A stretch of 9,985 nucleotides of DNA from positions 1-9,985 of the forward strand of contig JAWXUP010000082.1 in assembly GCA_044426345.1 (NCBI GenBank), written 5' to 3'. Of the stretch, positions 1-5,683 are shown in pieces. Position 1 is the stretch's first letter; the number at the start of each line of letters is the position of its first letter. A program made the position numbers and the translations under genes. Source of the DNA: CAYJLC01 sp044426345. Lineage in GTDB: Bacteria > Bacillota > Clostridia > Oscillospirales > Butyricicoccaceae. The notes beneath the pieces are model-generated. The model ran no database searches. It was not told the DNA's origin and was given only the letters and a program-made list of their open reading frames with translations.

Positions 1-1
1 T

Positions 2-364
2 AATGGTAGAATCGAAGATATGCGTGTTGCAGCTGGTATCTTAAAAGGACAAAAAGTTCACCGTGATGTTAGAACTATCGTAATCCCAGCTACTCAAAAA
101 ATCTATATGCAATGCGTTAAAGAAGGTTTAGTTGAAATATTTATCGAAGCAGGAGCTATCGTTTCAACTCCAACTTGCGGACCTTGTCTTGGTGGTTATA
201 TGGGTATCCTTGCAGAAGGTGAACGTTCAATTGCTACTACAAACCGTAACTTCGTAGGCCGTATGGGTCACGTTAAATCAGAAGTTTATTTAGCAAGCCC
301 AGCAGTTGCAGCAGCATCAGCTATTAAAGGCGAAATTTGTTCACCAGTAGACTTAGGAATGTAA
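2..364 (+). CDS. leuC: 3-isopropylmalate dehydratase large subunit, C-terminal part
   Basis: This is the 3' end of leuC. The reading frame is already open at the window edge, so the start lies upstream; about 120 codons are visible. LeuC is the aconitase-type Fe-S subunit which, with LeuD, isomerises 2-isopropylmalate to 3-isopropylmalate in leucine biosynthesis in the cytoplasm. The visible part begins NGRIEDMRVAAGIL and contains TPTCGPCLGG, which carries two of the cysteines that ligand the [4Fe-4S] cluster, followed by NRNFVGRMGH and a C-terminal ASPAVAAASAI segment. All are standard for the LeuC/AcnA C-terminal half. It ends 28 bases before leuD and is clearly co-transcribed with it. Members of the archaeal/clostridial branch may also act as citramalate isomerases; that cannot be decided here. 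Confidence 0.95.
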   Translation, partial: NGRIEDMRVAAGILKGQKVHRDVRTIVIPATQKIYMQCVKEGLVEIFIEAGAIVSTPTCGPCLGGYMGILAEGERSIATTNRNFVGRMGHVKSEVYLASPAVAAASAIKGEICSPVDLGM

Positions 365-392
365 TAAAATAGATTTGATAGGAGAAATTATT

Positions 393-860
393 ATGAATAT
401 ACATAAATATAAAGATAACGTTGACACAGACGTAATAATCCCAGCTAGATATTTAAATACAACTGATGCAAAAGAACTTGCATCATATTGTATGATAGAT
501 ATTGACACTGAATTTGCAGGTAGAGTACAAGAAGGCGATATTATGGTTGCTGGTAAAAACTTTGGTTGTGGTTCATCTCGTGAACACGCACCGATTGCTA
601 TTAAAGCATCTGGCATTAAATGTGTTATCGCTGAAAGTTTCGCAAGAATTTTCTACAGAAACTCAATTAATATTGGTTTACCTATTATGGAATGTGTTGA
701 AGCAGCTCAAGGGATTGACGCAGGTAACGAAGTTACAGTTGATTTTGCGACAGGAATTATCACTAATGTTACAAAAAATGAAACTTACCAAGCAGTACCG
801 TTCCCAGAATTTATCAATGATATTATAAATGCTGGTGGTTTGCTTAAATCTGTGAAATAG
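393..860 (+). CDS. leuD: 3-isopropylmalate dehydratase small subunit
   Basis: LeuD is the small (swivel domain) subunit that completes the LeuCD isomerase. The product is 155 aa, the short form typical of Clostridia and archaea rather than the roughly 200-aa proteobacterial form. Visible motifs are NVDTDVIIPARYL near residues 9-21 and the substrate-loop signature NFGCGSSREHAP at about residues 56-67, followed by AESFARIFYRNSINIGLP. The start is ATG at 393, preceded by GGAGA at 381-385 with about 7 bases of spacing. An in-frame TTG further upstream at 375 would place the ribosome binding site inside the gene, so it was not chosen. It follows leuC by 28 bases and precedes leuB after a repeat-filled gap of 243 bases. 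Confidence 0.96.
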   Translation: MNIHKYKDNVDTDVIIPARYLNTTDAKELASYCMIDIDTEFAGRVQEGDIMVAGKNFGCGSSREHAPIAIKASGIKCVIAESFARIFYRNSINIGLPIMECVEAAQGIDAGNEVTVDFATGIITNVTKNETYQAVPFPEFINDIINAGGLLKSVK

Positions 861-872
861 GATTATATGTAG

Positions 873-920
873 GGCTCCTCCCTCAGTCACTGCGGTGACA
901 GCTCCCTCTAAGAAGGAGCC
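873..920. repeat. GC-rich palindromic repeat, hairpin 1 of leuD-leuB gap
   Basis: GGCTCCT at 873-879 pairs perfectly with AGGAGCC at 914-920. Nested inside, GTCAC (886-890) pairs with GTGAC (895-899) around a TGCG tetraloop. The block is much richer in G+C than the flanking genes. The CCTCC/GGAGG-rich style resembles dispersed palindromic repeats known from many Clostridia genomes (recognised from memory, not searched). In the transcript it would fold between leuD and leuB and could protect or attenuate the mRNA. There is no T-run after it, so it is not an ordinary terminator. Confidence 0.75.
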
Positions 921-930
921 GAGGAAAAAG

Positions 931-948
931 CCTCCCTGTCGAGGGAGG
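931..948. repeat. GC-rich palindromic repeat, hairpin 2 of leuD-leuB gap
   Basis: CCTCCCT (931-937) pairs with AGGGAGG (942-948) around a GTCG loop. The motif GGAGG recurs just downstream in GACGGAGGGAGC (967-978), so alternative pairing with the CCTCC blocks on the left is possible. It belongs to the same composite repeat as hairpin 1. Confidence 0.7.
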
Positions 949-999
949 TGGCAAAATTTTAATTTTGACGGAGGGAGCTTGCACGTAATAAAATTTACA

Positions 1000-1057
1000 C
1001 CGATTAAAATTAAAATCGGACGCATTGGTAAATGAGGGGCGAACACAGTTCGCCCCT
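1000..1057. repeat. Hairpins 3 and 4 just upstream of leuB
   Basis: CCGATT (1000-1005) pairs with AATCGG (1014-1019). A stronger hairpin follows: AGGGGCGAAC (1035-1044) pairs perfectly over 10 bp with GTTCGCCCCT (1048-1057) around an ACA loop. It ends 35 bases before the leuB ribosome binding site and is not followed by a real T-run. The second hairpin is of a kind seen scattered in clostridial intergenic DNA (memory, not searched). It may act as a processing or stability element in the operon mRNA. Confidence 0.7.
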
Positions 1058-1103
1058 ACAAAAAACGGTGCATTATAATAAAAACCCAAAACAGGAGGAA
1101 AAA

Positions 1104-2168
1104 ATGAATATTAATTTAGCAGTTATAAAAGGCGACGGTATCGGTCCAGAAATCGTTACTGAAGCAATGAAAGCTTTAGATAAAATCGGAGAAATTTACG
1201 GTCATACATTTAATTATAATGAAGTATTAGCTGGTGGTTGTGCAATTGATGCGTATGATGAGCCACTTCCACAAAGTACAATTGATGCGTGTAAATCTGC
1301 TGATAGCATACTTTTAGGTGCTGTTGGTGGCGCAAAATGGGACAACCGTCCAACTGGTTCTCGTCCGGAAAATGCGTTACTTAATTTACGTAAAGAATTT
1401 AACTTGTTCTCAAATTTACGTCCAGCGAATATTTACAAAGCACTTAAAGATTCTTGCCCACTAAAAGACCATATCGTAGGCGAAGGACTTGACATCGTTA
1501 TCGTTCGTGAACTTACTGGCGACGTTTATTTCGGTGAAAAATACAGAAACGATGAGGGTTCTGGTTTTGACATTATGAACTACAGCATTATGGAAGTTGA
1601 ACGTATTGCACGTAATGCTTTTGAAATTGCGATGGTTCGTGCGAAAAAACTTTGTTCTGTAGACAAAGCAAACGTGCTTGAAACTTCTCGTGTTTGGCGT
1701 GAAACAGTACTTCGTGTAGCAAAAGAATACCCAGAAGTTGAAGTTACTTGTATGTACGTAGACAACTGCGCTATGCAACTTGTGTTAAACCCACGTCAAT
1801 TTGACGTTATCGTTACAGGTAATCTTTTTGGTGATATTTTATCAGATGAAGCAAGTATGATAACAGGTTCTATTGGTATGTTACCATCTGCAAGCTTAAA
1901 CGAAAATAATTTTGGTATGTACGAACCAATTCACGGTTCAGCGCCTGATATTGCAGGACAAAATATCGCAAACCCAATTGCTACAGTACTTTCTTGTGCA
2001 ATGATGTTAAAATATACTTTCGGACTTACAAAAGAGGCACAAAGTATTGAACAAGCTGTGGAAAACTTATTAAACGATGGATTTAGAACAAAAGATATCG
2101 CAAAAGCGGGAGAAACTGCACTTGGAACAACTGAAATGGGTGCTAAAATACTAGAATATATTAAATAA
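1104..2168 (+). CDS. leuB: 3-isopropylmalate dehydrogenase
   Basis: LeuB oxidises and decarboxylates 3-isopropylmalate with NAD+ to the 2-oxo precursor of leucine, in the cytoplasm. The product is 354 aa, the normal family length. Visible features are the N-terminal KGDGIGPEI (residues 9-17), LRKEFNLFSNLRP with substrate-binding arginines near residues 95-107, RELTGDVYFG near 135-144, the metal-binding stretch GNLFGDILSDEASMITGS, and YEPIHGSAPDIAGQ with the NAD-binding loop near the C-terminus. The start is ATG at 1104 with AGGAGG at 1093-1098. An in-frame ATG at 1032 would put the hairpin repeat and the ribosome binding site inside the gene, so it was rejected. It is the last gene of the operon and is followed at once by a terminator. 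Confidence 0.97.
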   Translation: MNINLAVIKGDGIGPEIVTEAMKALDKIGEIYGHTFNYNEVLAGGCAIDAYDEPLPQSTIDACKSADSILLGAVGGAKWDNRPTGSRPENALLNLRKEFNLFSNLRPANIYKALKDSCPLKDHIVGEGLDIVIVRELTGDVYFGEKYRNDEGSGFDIMNYSIMEVERIARNAFEIAMVRAKKLCSVDKANVLETSRVWRETVLRVAKEYPEVEVTCMYVDNCAMQLVLNPRQFDVIVTGNLFGDILSDEASMITGSIGMLPSASLNENNFGMYEPIHGSAPDIAGQNIANPIATVLSCAMMLKYTFGLTKEAQSIEQAVENLLNDGFRTKDIAKAGETALGTTEMGAKILEYIK

Positions 2169-2173
2169 ATTTT

Positions 2174-2203
2174 TGCCTGTACGTTTTGTGCAGGCATTTT
2201 TTT
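2174..2203 (+). terminator. Rho-independent terminator of the leu operon
   Basis: GCCTG (2175-2179) pairs with CAGGC (2191-2195), extended inward by a T-G wobble, A-T and C-G, with a GTTTT loop. Seven Ts follow directly (2197-2203). It starts 6 bases after the leuB stop codon, so leuB ends the operon. Confidence 0.93.
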
Positions 2204-2323
2204 GTATGTCGTGTTTTATTAATACTCTATTATGGATAATACATACGGTGTAACTTCATCATATCCTACGGTACCGTACGATAATGTGTAGGGGAGACTG
2301 GCTGTTTCAAGATTATCTTGGGA

Positions 2324-2408
2324 AACCAAAATCTAATGTTTTATAATGAGAATTTAACGCTAATGCACACGGTCTTAAAAAACTGTACAAACTAGAACTT
2401 CTATTCAA
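2324..2408 (+). mobile_element. Internally deleted IS remnant related to the IS at 4.4-5.7 kb
   Basis: Bases 2324-2368 align without gaps to 5028-5072, inside the transposase gene downstream, with 40 of 45 positions identical by my count, the first 20 exactly. Bases 2366-2408 then align without gaps to 5697-5739, the region just beyond the transposase, with 35 of 43 identical. The two blocks share the trinucleotide CAC (2366-2368), present at both source positions. This is what a roughly 625-bp internal deletion by short homology would leave. Homology stops after TATTCAA, which suggests that the right end of the element lies near there. The left part of the element is missing, apart from a possible 12-base match (TGTAACTTCATC, 2249-2260). 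Confidence 0.8.
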
Positions 2409-2412
2409 AAAA

Positions 2413-2440
2413 ACCGACCTAGCATAAGCTAAATCGGTCA
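2413..2440 (-). terminator. Terminator-like hairpin reading leftward
   Basis: ACCGACCTAGC pairs with GCTAAATCGGT with two weak positions and an ATAA loop. On the minus strand the stem is followed by a run of Ts (the A-run at 2407-2413). It closely resembles the hairpin at 3550-3574, so it may be a repeated element rather than the terminator of a particular gene. No leftward gene lies directly upstream of it. Confidence 0.5.
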
Positions 2441-2562
2441 GTTTGTCGAAAAACTCATATTAAAATAGTCTTTTGGTCAAGATATACAAATTTTTTATTT
2501 TGTGCCACTGCGACTTACAGCTAGTGATATCTTTTTTCTCGTCAGTCGCTCGCCGCGTGGCT

Positions 2563-2588
2563 GATACTTTTGTGCGTACAAAAGTATC
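2563..2588. repeat. Perfect 11-bp inverted repeat
   Basis: GATACTTTTGT (2563-2573) pairs exactly with ACAAAAGTATC (2578-2588) around GCGT. The surrounding CAAAAGACG and CGTGGCTGATAC text resembles a dispersed palindromic repeat I recall from other Firmicutes. No T-run follows, so it is not scored as a terminator. Confidence 0.6.
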
Positions 2589-2774
2589 CAAAAGACGAAA
2601 ACACAGCTTGTTTTATCAGCAAGCAGTATCAGTTCGCTACGTAAATAATTTTTCTCTGAAAAATTTTTACTTTGCTAGTGCGTGCATTCGAAATTTATTT
2701 TAAGGTTAAGGTAAGTTTTGCTTTTGTGCAATAATTTTTTGCTTACTATTTTTTCGATAGCCTGAACGACCGAG

Positions 2775-3109
2775 TATAAAACTAAGTCATTAAATGGATC
2801 CAACGTCACGTTGGTGTAACCGATTTTAAAATAGATTTAACTTAAAAGATGGTATAAAAGTAACAATCTATTATAAAACTAAGTCATTAAATGGATCCAA
2901 CGTCACGTTGGTGTAACCGATTTTAAAATAGATTTAACTTAAAAGATGGTATAAAAGTAACAATCTATTATAAAACTAAGTCGTTAAATGTATCCAACGT
3001 CACGTTGGTGTAACCGATTTTAAAATAGATTTAACTTAAAAGATGGTATAAAAGTAACAATCTATTATAAAACTAAGTCGTTAAATGGATCCAACGTCAC
3101 GTTGGTGTA
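2775..3109. repeat. Tandem array of a 97-bp unit, 3.45 copies
   Basis: Units start at 2775, 2872, 2969 and 3066, so the period is exactly 97 bp. The first three copies are complete and the fourth stops after 44 bases. Copies differ by only one or two substitutions (for example GTCATTAAATGG versus GTCGTTAAATGT), which points to recent tandem duplication. Each copy contains the perfect palindrome CCAACGT-C-ACGTTGG (2800-2814, 2897-2911, 2994-3008, 3091-3105). The period is not a multiple of three and no long frame crosses it, so it is not coding. The unit is far longer than a CRISPR repeat and has no variable spacers. It could be a cluster of protein binding sites, a repeated small RNA, or a neutral expansion. 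Confidence 0.93.
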
Positions 3110-3181
3110 CAAATATGAAACTCTCGTGCTATTTTTTGTGATATGGTGTGGATTTGAAAAGTTCCAAGTTTTTTAAGAAAA

Positions 3182-3502
3182 CTATTTACCACTATTATAT
3201 TTCATTTGAGCTTTGCGAAAAATCATAAAACTATATGCAAAAGTTAAACAAAATATTATCCAAAACCATTCATTATTTGTAACATAATTTAAAATGCTAG
3301 TTATCAAAAGCACCATAGCAATTGTGTTCATTCCTTTACAAAATTCTTTTGTATATGCTTTTTTATCTTCATCTTTTACATTTTTATAATGATATGAGTG
3401 TATAAGATTTATTTTTTGTTTTTTATATATTAAATATCCTAGTACTAAAAATACAACACTTACAATAATTTCTATTTTTAATCCCGTCATATAAAATCTC
3501 AT
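3182..3502 (-). CDS. Small three-helix membrane protein, DUF3784-like
   Basis: This is a 106-aa protein with three hydrophobic segments: about residues 9-25, 56-74 and 78-95. Between the first and second is a charged loop ending KDEDKKAYTKEFCKGMN. The pattern of TM1, short basic stretch, '(D/E)KK.Y....C...' and two further helices resembles the DUF3784 family of small Firmicute membrane proteins; this is recalled by pattern and not searched. Function is unknown. The start is uncertain: ATG at 3502 and an in-frame ATG at 3490 both lack a good ribosome binding site. It reads leftward and stands alone, flanked on one side by the 97-bp array and on the other by a diverged copy of the same repeat. 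Confidence 0.7.
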   Translation of the reverse strand: MRFYMTGLKIEIIVSVVFLVLGYLIYKKQKINLIHSYHYKNVKDEDKKAYTKEFCKGMNTIAMVLLITSILNYVTNNEWFWIIFCLTFAYSFMIFRKAQMKYNSGK

Positions 3503-3549
3503 TTATATATTTTAAACATAATCATACTTTAAAAAAATGCATAAAAAAA

Positions 3550-3574
3550 CCGACTTAGCATAAAACTAAATCGG
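3550..3574 (-). terminator. Terminator for the leftward gene at 3675-4193
   Basis: CCGACTTAG (3550-3558) pairs with CTAAATCGG (3566-3574) with one mismatch and a 7-base loop. On the minus strand the stem is followed by seven Ts (the A-run at 3543-3549). It lies about 100 bases past the stop of the leftward gene, as expected for its terminator. Confidence 0.7.
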
Positions 3575-3627
3575 GATTTGGATGCAACGTCACGTTGCTG
3601 TCTACCGGCTCTAAAATAGATGTACTT
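3561..3627. repeat. Diverged single copy of the 97-bp repeat unit
   Basis: The stretch TAAAACTAA...TTGGATGCAACGTCACGTTGCTG...ACCG...TAAAATAGAT follows the order of motifs in the 97-bp unit at 2775-3109 but with many changes. The palindromic core is kept as GCAACGT-C-ACGTTGC (3584-3598): both outer bases of the arms have changed together, so the symmetry is preserved. The start of this copy overlaps the 3' arm of the terminator at 3550-3574. Confidence 0.75.
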
Positions 3628-3674
3628 TGGTTTTTTAGGGAGGAGTCGAACTGTTATGAATAATTCTCAATATG

Positions 3675-4193
3675 CTATTTACAATCCTTAAACGCCATAG
3701 CACCATTTACTTCCTGTGAACTCCAACATCCATTCAACACTTCAAAACTACATTCAGTATTAATTCCATTTTTTTCAGCATCATTTTGCCAAATTTTAAT
3801 TGAATCTAGTATCTCCTCAACAAATAATTTTACATTTACTTGAATTTCTTTCACTCCATTTGTATCCGAAAAATTAAAATGAGAATCCGTGTTAGTAACA
3901 ATAATTCGACTCACTAAATTTTTGTTGTTCTTTTCCAAATCATTAGAACTTGAATGCAAAAGACTGCACCTAAATTTATACATTGTTGATTCAGGTATAA
4001 ATAATCCACTATGTTTTTGTTTCGATTTGGGCGTATGAAACTTCTCAATCCATTTACAATATGCTTTGCCATTGCCATATTCTGGGTATTGTTTGTTAGC
4101 ACAAGCATCAGTTAATGCTAACACGACATAAACAGGACTATATAAATCACCATTACTAATTGCGCTTTCTATTGTTTGTATTATTTTTTGCAT
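3675..4193 (-). CDS. Hypothetical protein with R-X4-H motif, possibly HEPN-like
   Basis: This 172-aa soluble protein has no signal peptide or membrane segment. The N-terminal part (IESAISNGDLYSPVYVVLALTDAC, about residues 8-31) is helical in pattern, then comes KAYCKWIEKF (43-52) and STMYKFRCSLLHSSS (69-83). R75 and H80 form an R-X4-H motif, the catalytic signature of HEPN ribonucleases. I recall similar uncharacterised proteins with 'LRCALLH' in many bacteria, but I have not searched and the fold assignment is inference. The C-terminal half carries no motif I recognise. A stronger ribosome binding site (4231-4238) lies too far upstream to serve this ATG and precedes a four-codon frame; the ATG at 4193 itself has only AAAGA. 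No partner antitoxin gene is adjacent, and the neighbour upstream is an insertion sequence. Confidence 0.75.
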   Translation of the reverse strand: MQKIIQTIESAISNGDLYSPVYVVLALTDACANKQYPEYGNGKAYCKWIEKFHTPKSKQKHSGLFIPESTMYKFRCSLLHSSSNDLEKNNKNLVSRIIVTNTDSHFNFSDTNGVKEIQVNVKLFVEEILDSIKIWQNDAEKNGINTECSFEVLNGCWSSQEVNGAMAFKDCK

Positions 4194-4212
4194 TTTTCTT
4201 TACAAGATAAAT

Positions 4213-4238
4213 TTATAATTCTATCATGTACCTCCTTC
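4213..4238 (-). promoter_or_regulatory. Strong ribosome binding site with a four-codon leader frame
   Basis: On the minus strand GAAGGAGG (4231-4238) stands three bases before ATG ATA GAA TTA TAA (4227-4213). It is much stronger than the site in front of the annotated gene start at 4193, which lies 19 bases beyond this stop codon. It may be a minimal upstream frame that loads ribosomes for re-initiation, or a remnant of a lost gene start. The spacing to the ATG is short for efficient initiation. Confidence 0.35.
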
Positions 4239-4261
4239 TTTTTTGATATCTTATATGTAAT

Positions 4262-4290
4262 AATTTAACATAAATTCACTAGTTTTTCAA
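4262..4290 (-). promoter_or_regulatory. Candidate sigma-A promoter for the 3675-4193 gene
   Basis: On the minus strand TTGAAA (4285-4290) is followed after exactly 17 bases by TAAATT (4262-4267). The -35 matches the consensus at 5 of 6 positions and the -10 at 4 of 6. Transcription would start near 4255 and give a leader of about 60 bases before the ATG at 4193. In DNA this rich in A+T such matches are easily found by chance. Confidence 0.4.
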
Positions 4291-4325
4291 TAAACTTAGA
4301 AATATTTTTCTTGTGTCATTTTTAT

Positions 4326-4345
4326 AAATAATAATATTATTATTT
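4326..4345. repeat. Perfect 20-bp A/T palindrome in the IS leader
   Basis: AAATAATAAT at 4326-4335 is followed directly by its exact reverse complement at 4336-4345. It lies in the left flank of the transposase gene, about 100 bases before the start. It could be part of the element's end or a promoter-proximal binding site, but such a simple sequence could also arise by chance. Confidence 0.5.
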
Positions 4346-4388
4346 TTCTTATCATTTAAAACAAATCCTATGTTGCATTCATCTTCAT

Positions 4389-4428
4389 TGTATAATTATC
4401 CTAGTAGCACAGCTACAAAAATTATACA
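4389..4428 (+). promoter_or_regulatory. Hairpin abutting the transposase ribosome binding site
   Basis: TGTATAATT (4389-4397) pairs exactly with AATTATACA (4420-4428), and inside it GTAGC (4404-4408) pairs with GCTAC (4412-4416) around ACA. The base of the stem reaches the first base of the AGGAGG (4428-4433). Many insertion sequences place a hairpin here so that transcripts entering from outside cannot be translated into transposase. That role is inferred from position. Confidence 0.6.
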
Positions 4429-4441
4429 GGAGGTTTCTATT

Positions 4442-5566
4442 ATGAAACTAACAAACGACCAAAAGAAAACAATCGCAGCTCGTTACCACAAAGGCGAAAC
4501 AGCGACTATCATTTTAACCGACTACGATATTTCGCGTAGCACATTTTATCGCATCGTAAATGAATACAAGCCTTTACAGCCTACCTCTCGTGAAATAATA
4601 AGCAAAAAGGAACACCTCAATTTATTGCGAACGTTAGAAAAGCAATCTAAAGCATTAGAACTTATCAAACTATCAGGATTTACACCTCATATGACCTTAG
4701 AAGAAAAACTAGATTTATATTATAAGTTCGAAGGTCAATACAGCACTAATTTACTTCTTGAAACTTTTAATATATCAAAAGGCACCTACCATAACCTCAT
4801 TTTGAAAAAGAACGAGCCCACATTTTACAATAAGAAAAAAGCTATGTTAATTCCCCTTATTAAAGAAATTTTTGACGAAAGCGAGCAACGCTTTGGTGCA
4901 AATAAAATTTATGGAGTACTAAAAGAACGTGGTATCTCAACTTCTAAAAAATATGTGCTTAAACTTATGAAAGAAATTGGAATTGAGAGCATTGTAACTT
5001 CATCGAAAAAAGTATATAAATCGTTACAACCAAAATCTAATGTTTTAAAACGCAAATTTAACCCTAATGCACCTAACGAAGTTTGGGCGAGCGACATCAC
5101 TTATTTCAAAGTTAACAATTACTATCTCTATACCTGCGTTATTATGGATTTATATTCACGAAAAATCATTGCCTATAATATTTCTCATAATCAAAGCACT
5201 AAATTAGTTTCAAAGACTTTCAAACAAGCATATGAACTTCGACAACCTAACACTGGTTTGATTTTTCATAGCGATCGTGGCGCTCAATATACATCATCTT
5301 CGTTTAGCGTTTTGCTACACAAGCTAGGTGTCGAACAGTCATTCTCACAAGCTGGTGTACCACACGATAACGCGGTTGTAGAGGCTTTCTTTAAAATATT
5401 AAAAGTCGAAGAATTGTATCGCAGATATTACACTTCCGAAAAAGATTTTCATCACAGTGTTGCAAATTTTATGGAATATTATAACAACAAAAGAACTCAT
5501 AAGCATACTGGTTATAAATCACCAAATACTTATGAGAAAATTTATGAAACAAAAAGGTTCAAATAA
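4442..5566 (+). CDS. IS3 family transposase, single-frame DD(35)E type
   Basis: This 374-aa transposase catalyses strand cleavage and transfer of its own element. An N-terminal helix-turn-helix (ITARYHKGET-like region, residues 11-40, with DISRSTFYRIV) is followed by a second DNA-binding segment (NISKGTYHNLI, 110-120), an HTH_21-like region (FGANKIYGVLKERG, 151-164) and an integrase core. The catalytic triad is visible: D218 in VWASDITYF, D278 in IFHSDRGAQYTS and E314 in NAVVEAFFKILK. D278 and E314 are 35 residues apart, as in IS3 and retroviral integrases. Most IS3 elements split this protein into orfA and orfB joined by frameshifting; here it is one uninterrupted frame. The start is ATG at 4442, eight bases after AGGAGG (4428-4433). 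The gene looks intact and could be active. A decayed relative lies at 2324-2408. Confidence 0.93.
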   Translation: MKLTNDQKKTIAARYHKGETATIILTDYDISRSTFYRIVNEYKPLQPTSREIISKKEHLNLLRTLEKQSKALELIKLSGFTPHMTLEEKLDLYYKFEGQYSTNLLLETFNISKGTYHNLILKKNEPTFYNKKKAMLIPLIKEIFDESEQRFGANKIYGVLKERGISTSKKYVLKLMKEIGIESIVTSSKKVYKSLQPKSNVLKRKFNPNAPNEVWASDITYFKVNNYYLYTCVIMDLYSRKIIAYNISHNQSTKLVSKTFKQAYELRQPNTGLIFHSDRGAQYTSSSFSVLLHKLGVEQSFSQAGVPHDNAVVEAFFKILKVEELYRRYYTSEKDFHHSVANFMEYYNNKRTHKHTGYKSPNTYEKIYETKRFK

Positions 5567-5683
5567 GGTCCATTTTTAGTTTTTTAGTCAAATCATAGCA
5601 TATTTCACTTTTCTTGTGTCATTTCTATTATAGACAACGATATGTCGAAAACCTAGTTCTCATTAGATTTTATGGCATAAAAA

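Larger units (their letters stand above)
2204..3180. other. Repeat-rich stretch without a convincing gene
   Basis: These roughly 980 bases between the leu terminator and the small membrane protein gene hold no reading frame I can support. They contain a perfect 12-bp palindrome (TACGGTACCGTA, 2267-2278), an inverted repeat CAAGAT-T-ATCTTG (2308-2320), an IS scar (2324-2408), a terminator-like hairpin (2413-2440), an 11-bp perfect hairpin (2563-2588), an A/T-rich hairpin near 2646-2664, and the 97-bp tandem array (2775-3109). The composition suggests a landing zone for small mobile or palindromic elements. Confidence 0.75.

Noticed and set aside
861..1103. T-box, leucine riboswitch or attenuator ahead of leuB
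   Set aside because: There is no T-box core sequence, no leucine-rich leader peptide and no terminator with a T-run. The hairpins look like dispersed repeats.
1461..1778. Open frames on the minus strand across leuB
   Set aside because: They are antisense shadows of a clear leuB coding sequence, with no ribosome binding site and low-complexity products.
2473..2703. Possible 76-codon gene on the plus strand
   Set aside because: It starts without a ribosome binding site, runs straight through the 11-bp inverted repeat and other hairpins, and has an odd composition rich in F, C, S and V. It looks like a chance frame in repeat DNA.
2775..3109. CRISPR array
   Set aside because: The whole 97-bp period is repeated with one or two changes, so there are no variable spacers between short repeats, and no cas gene is nearby.
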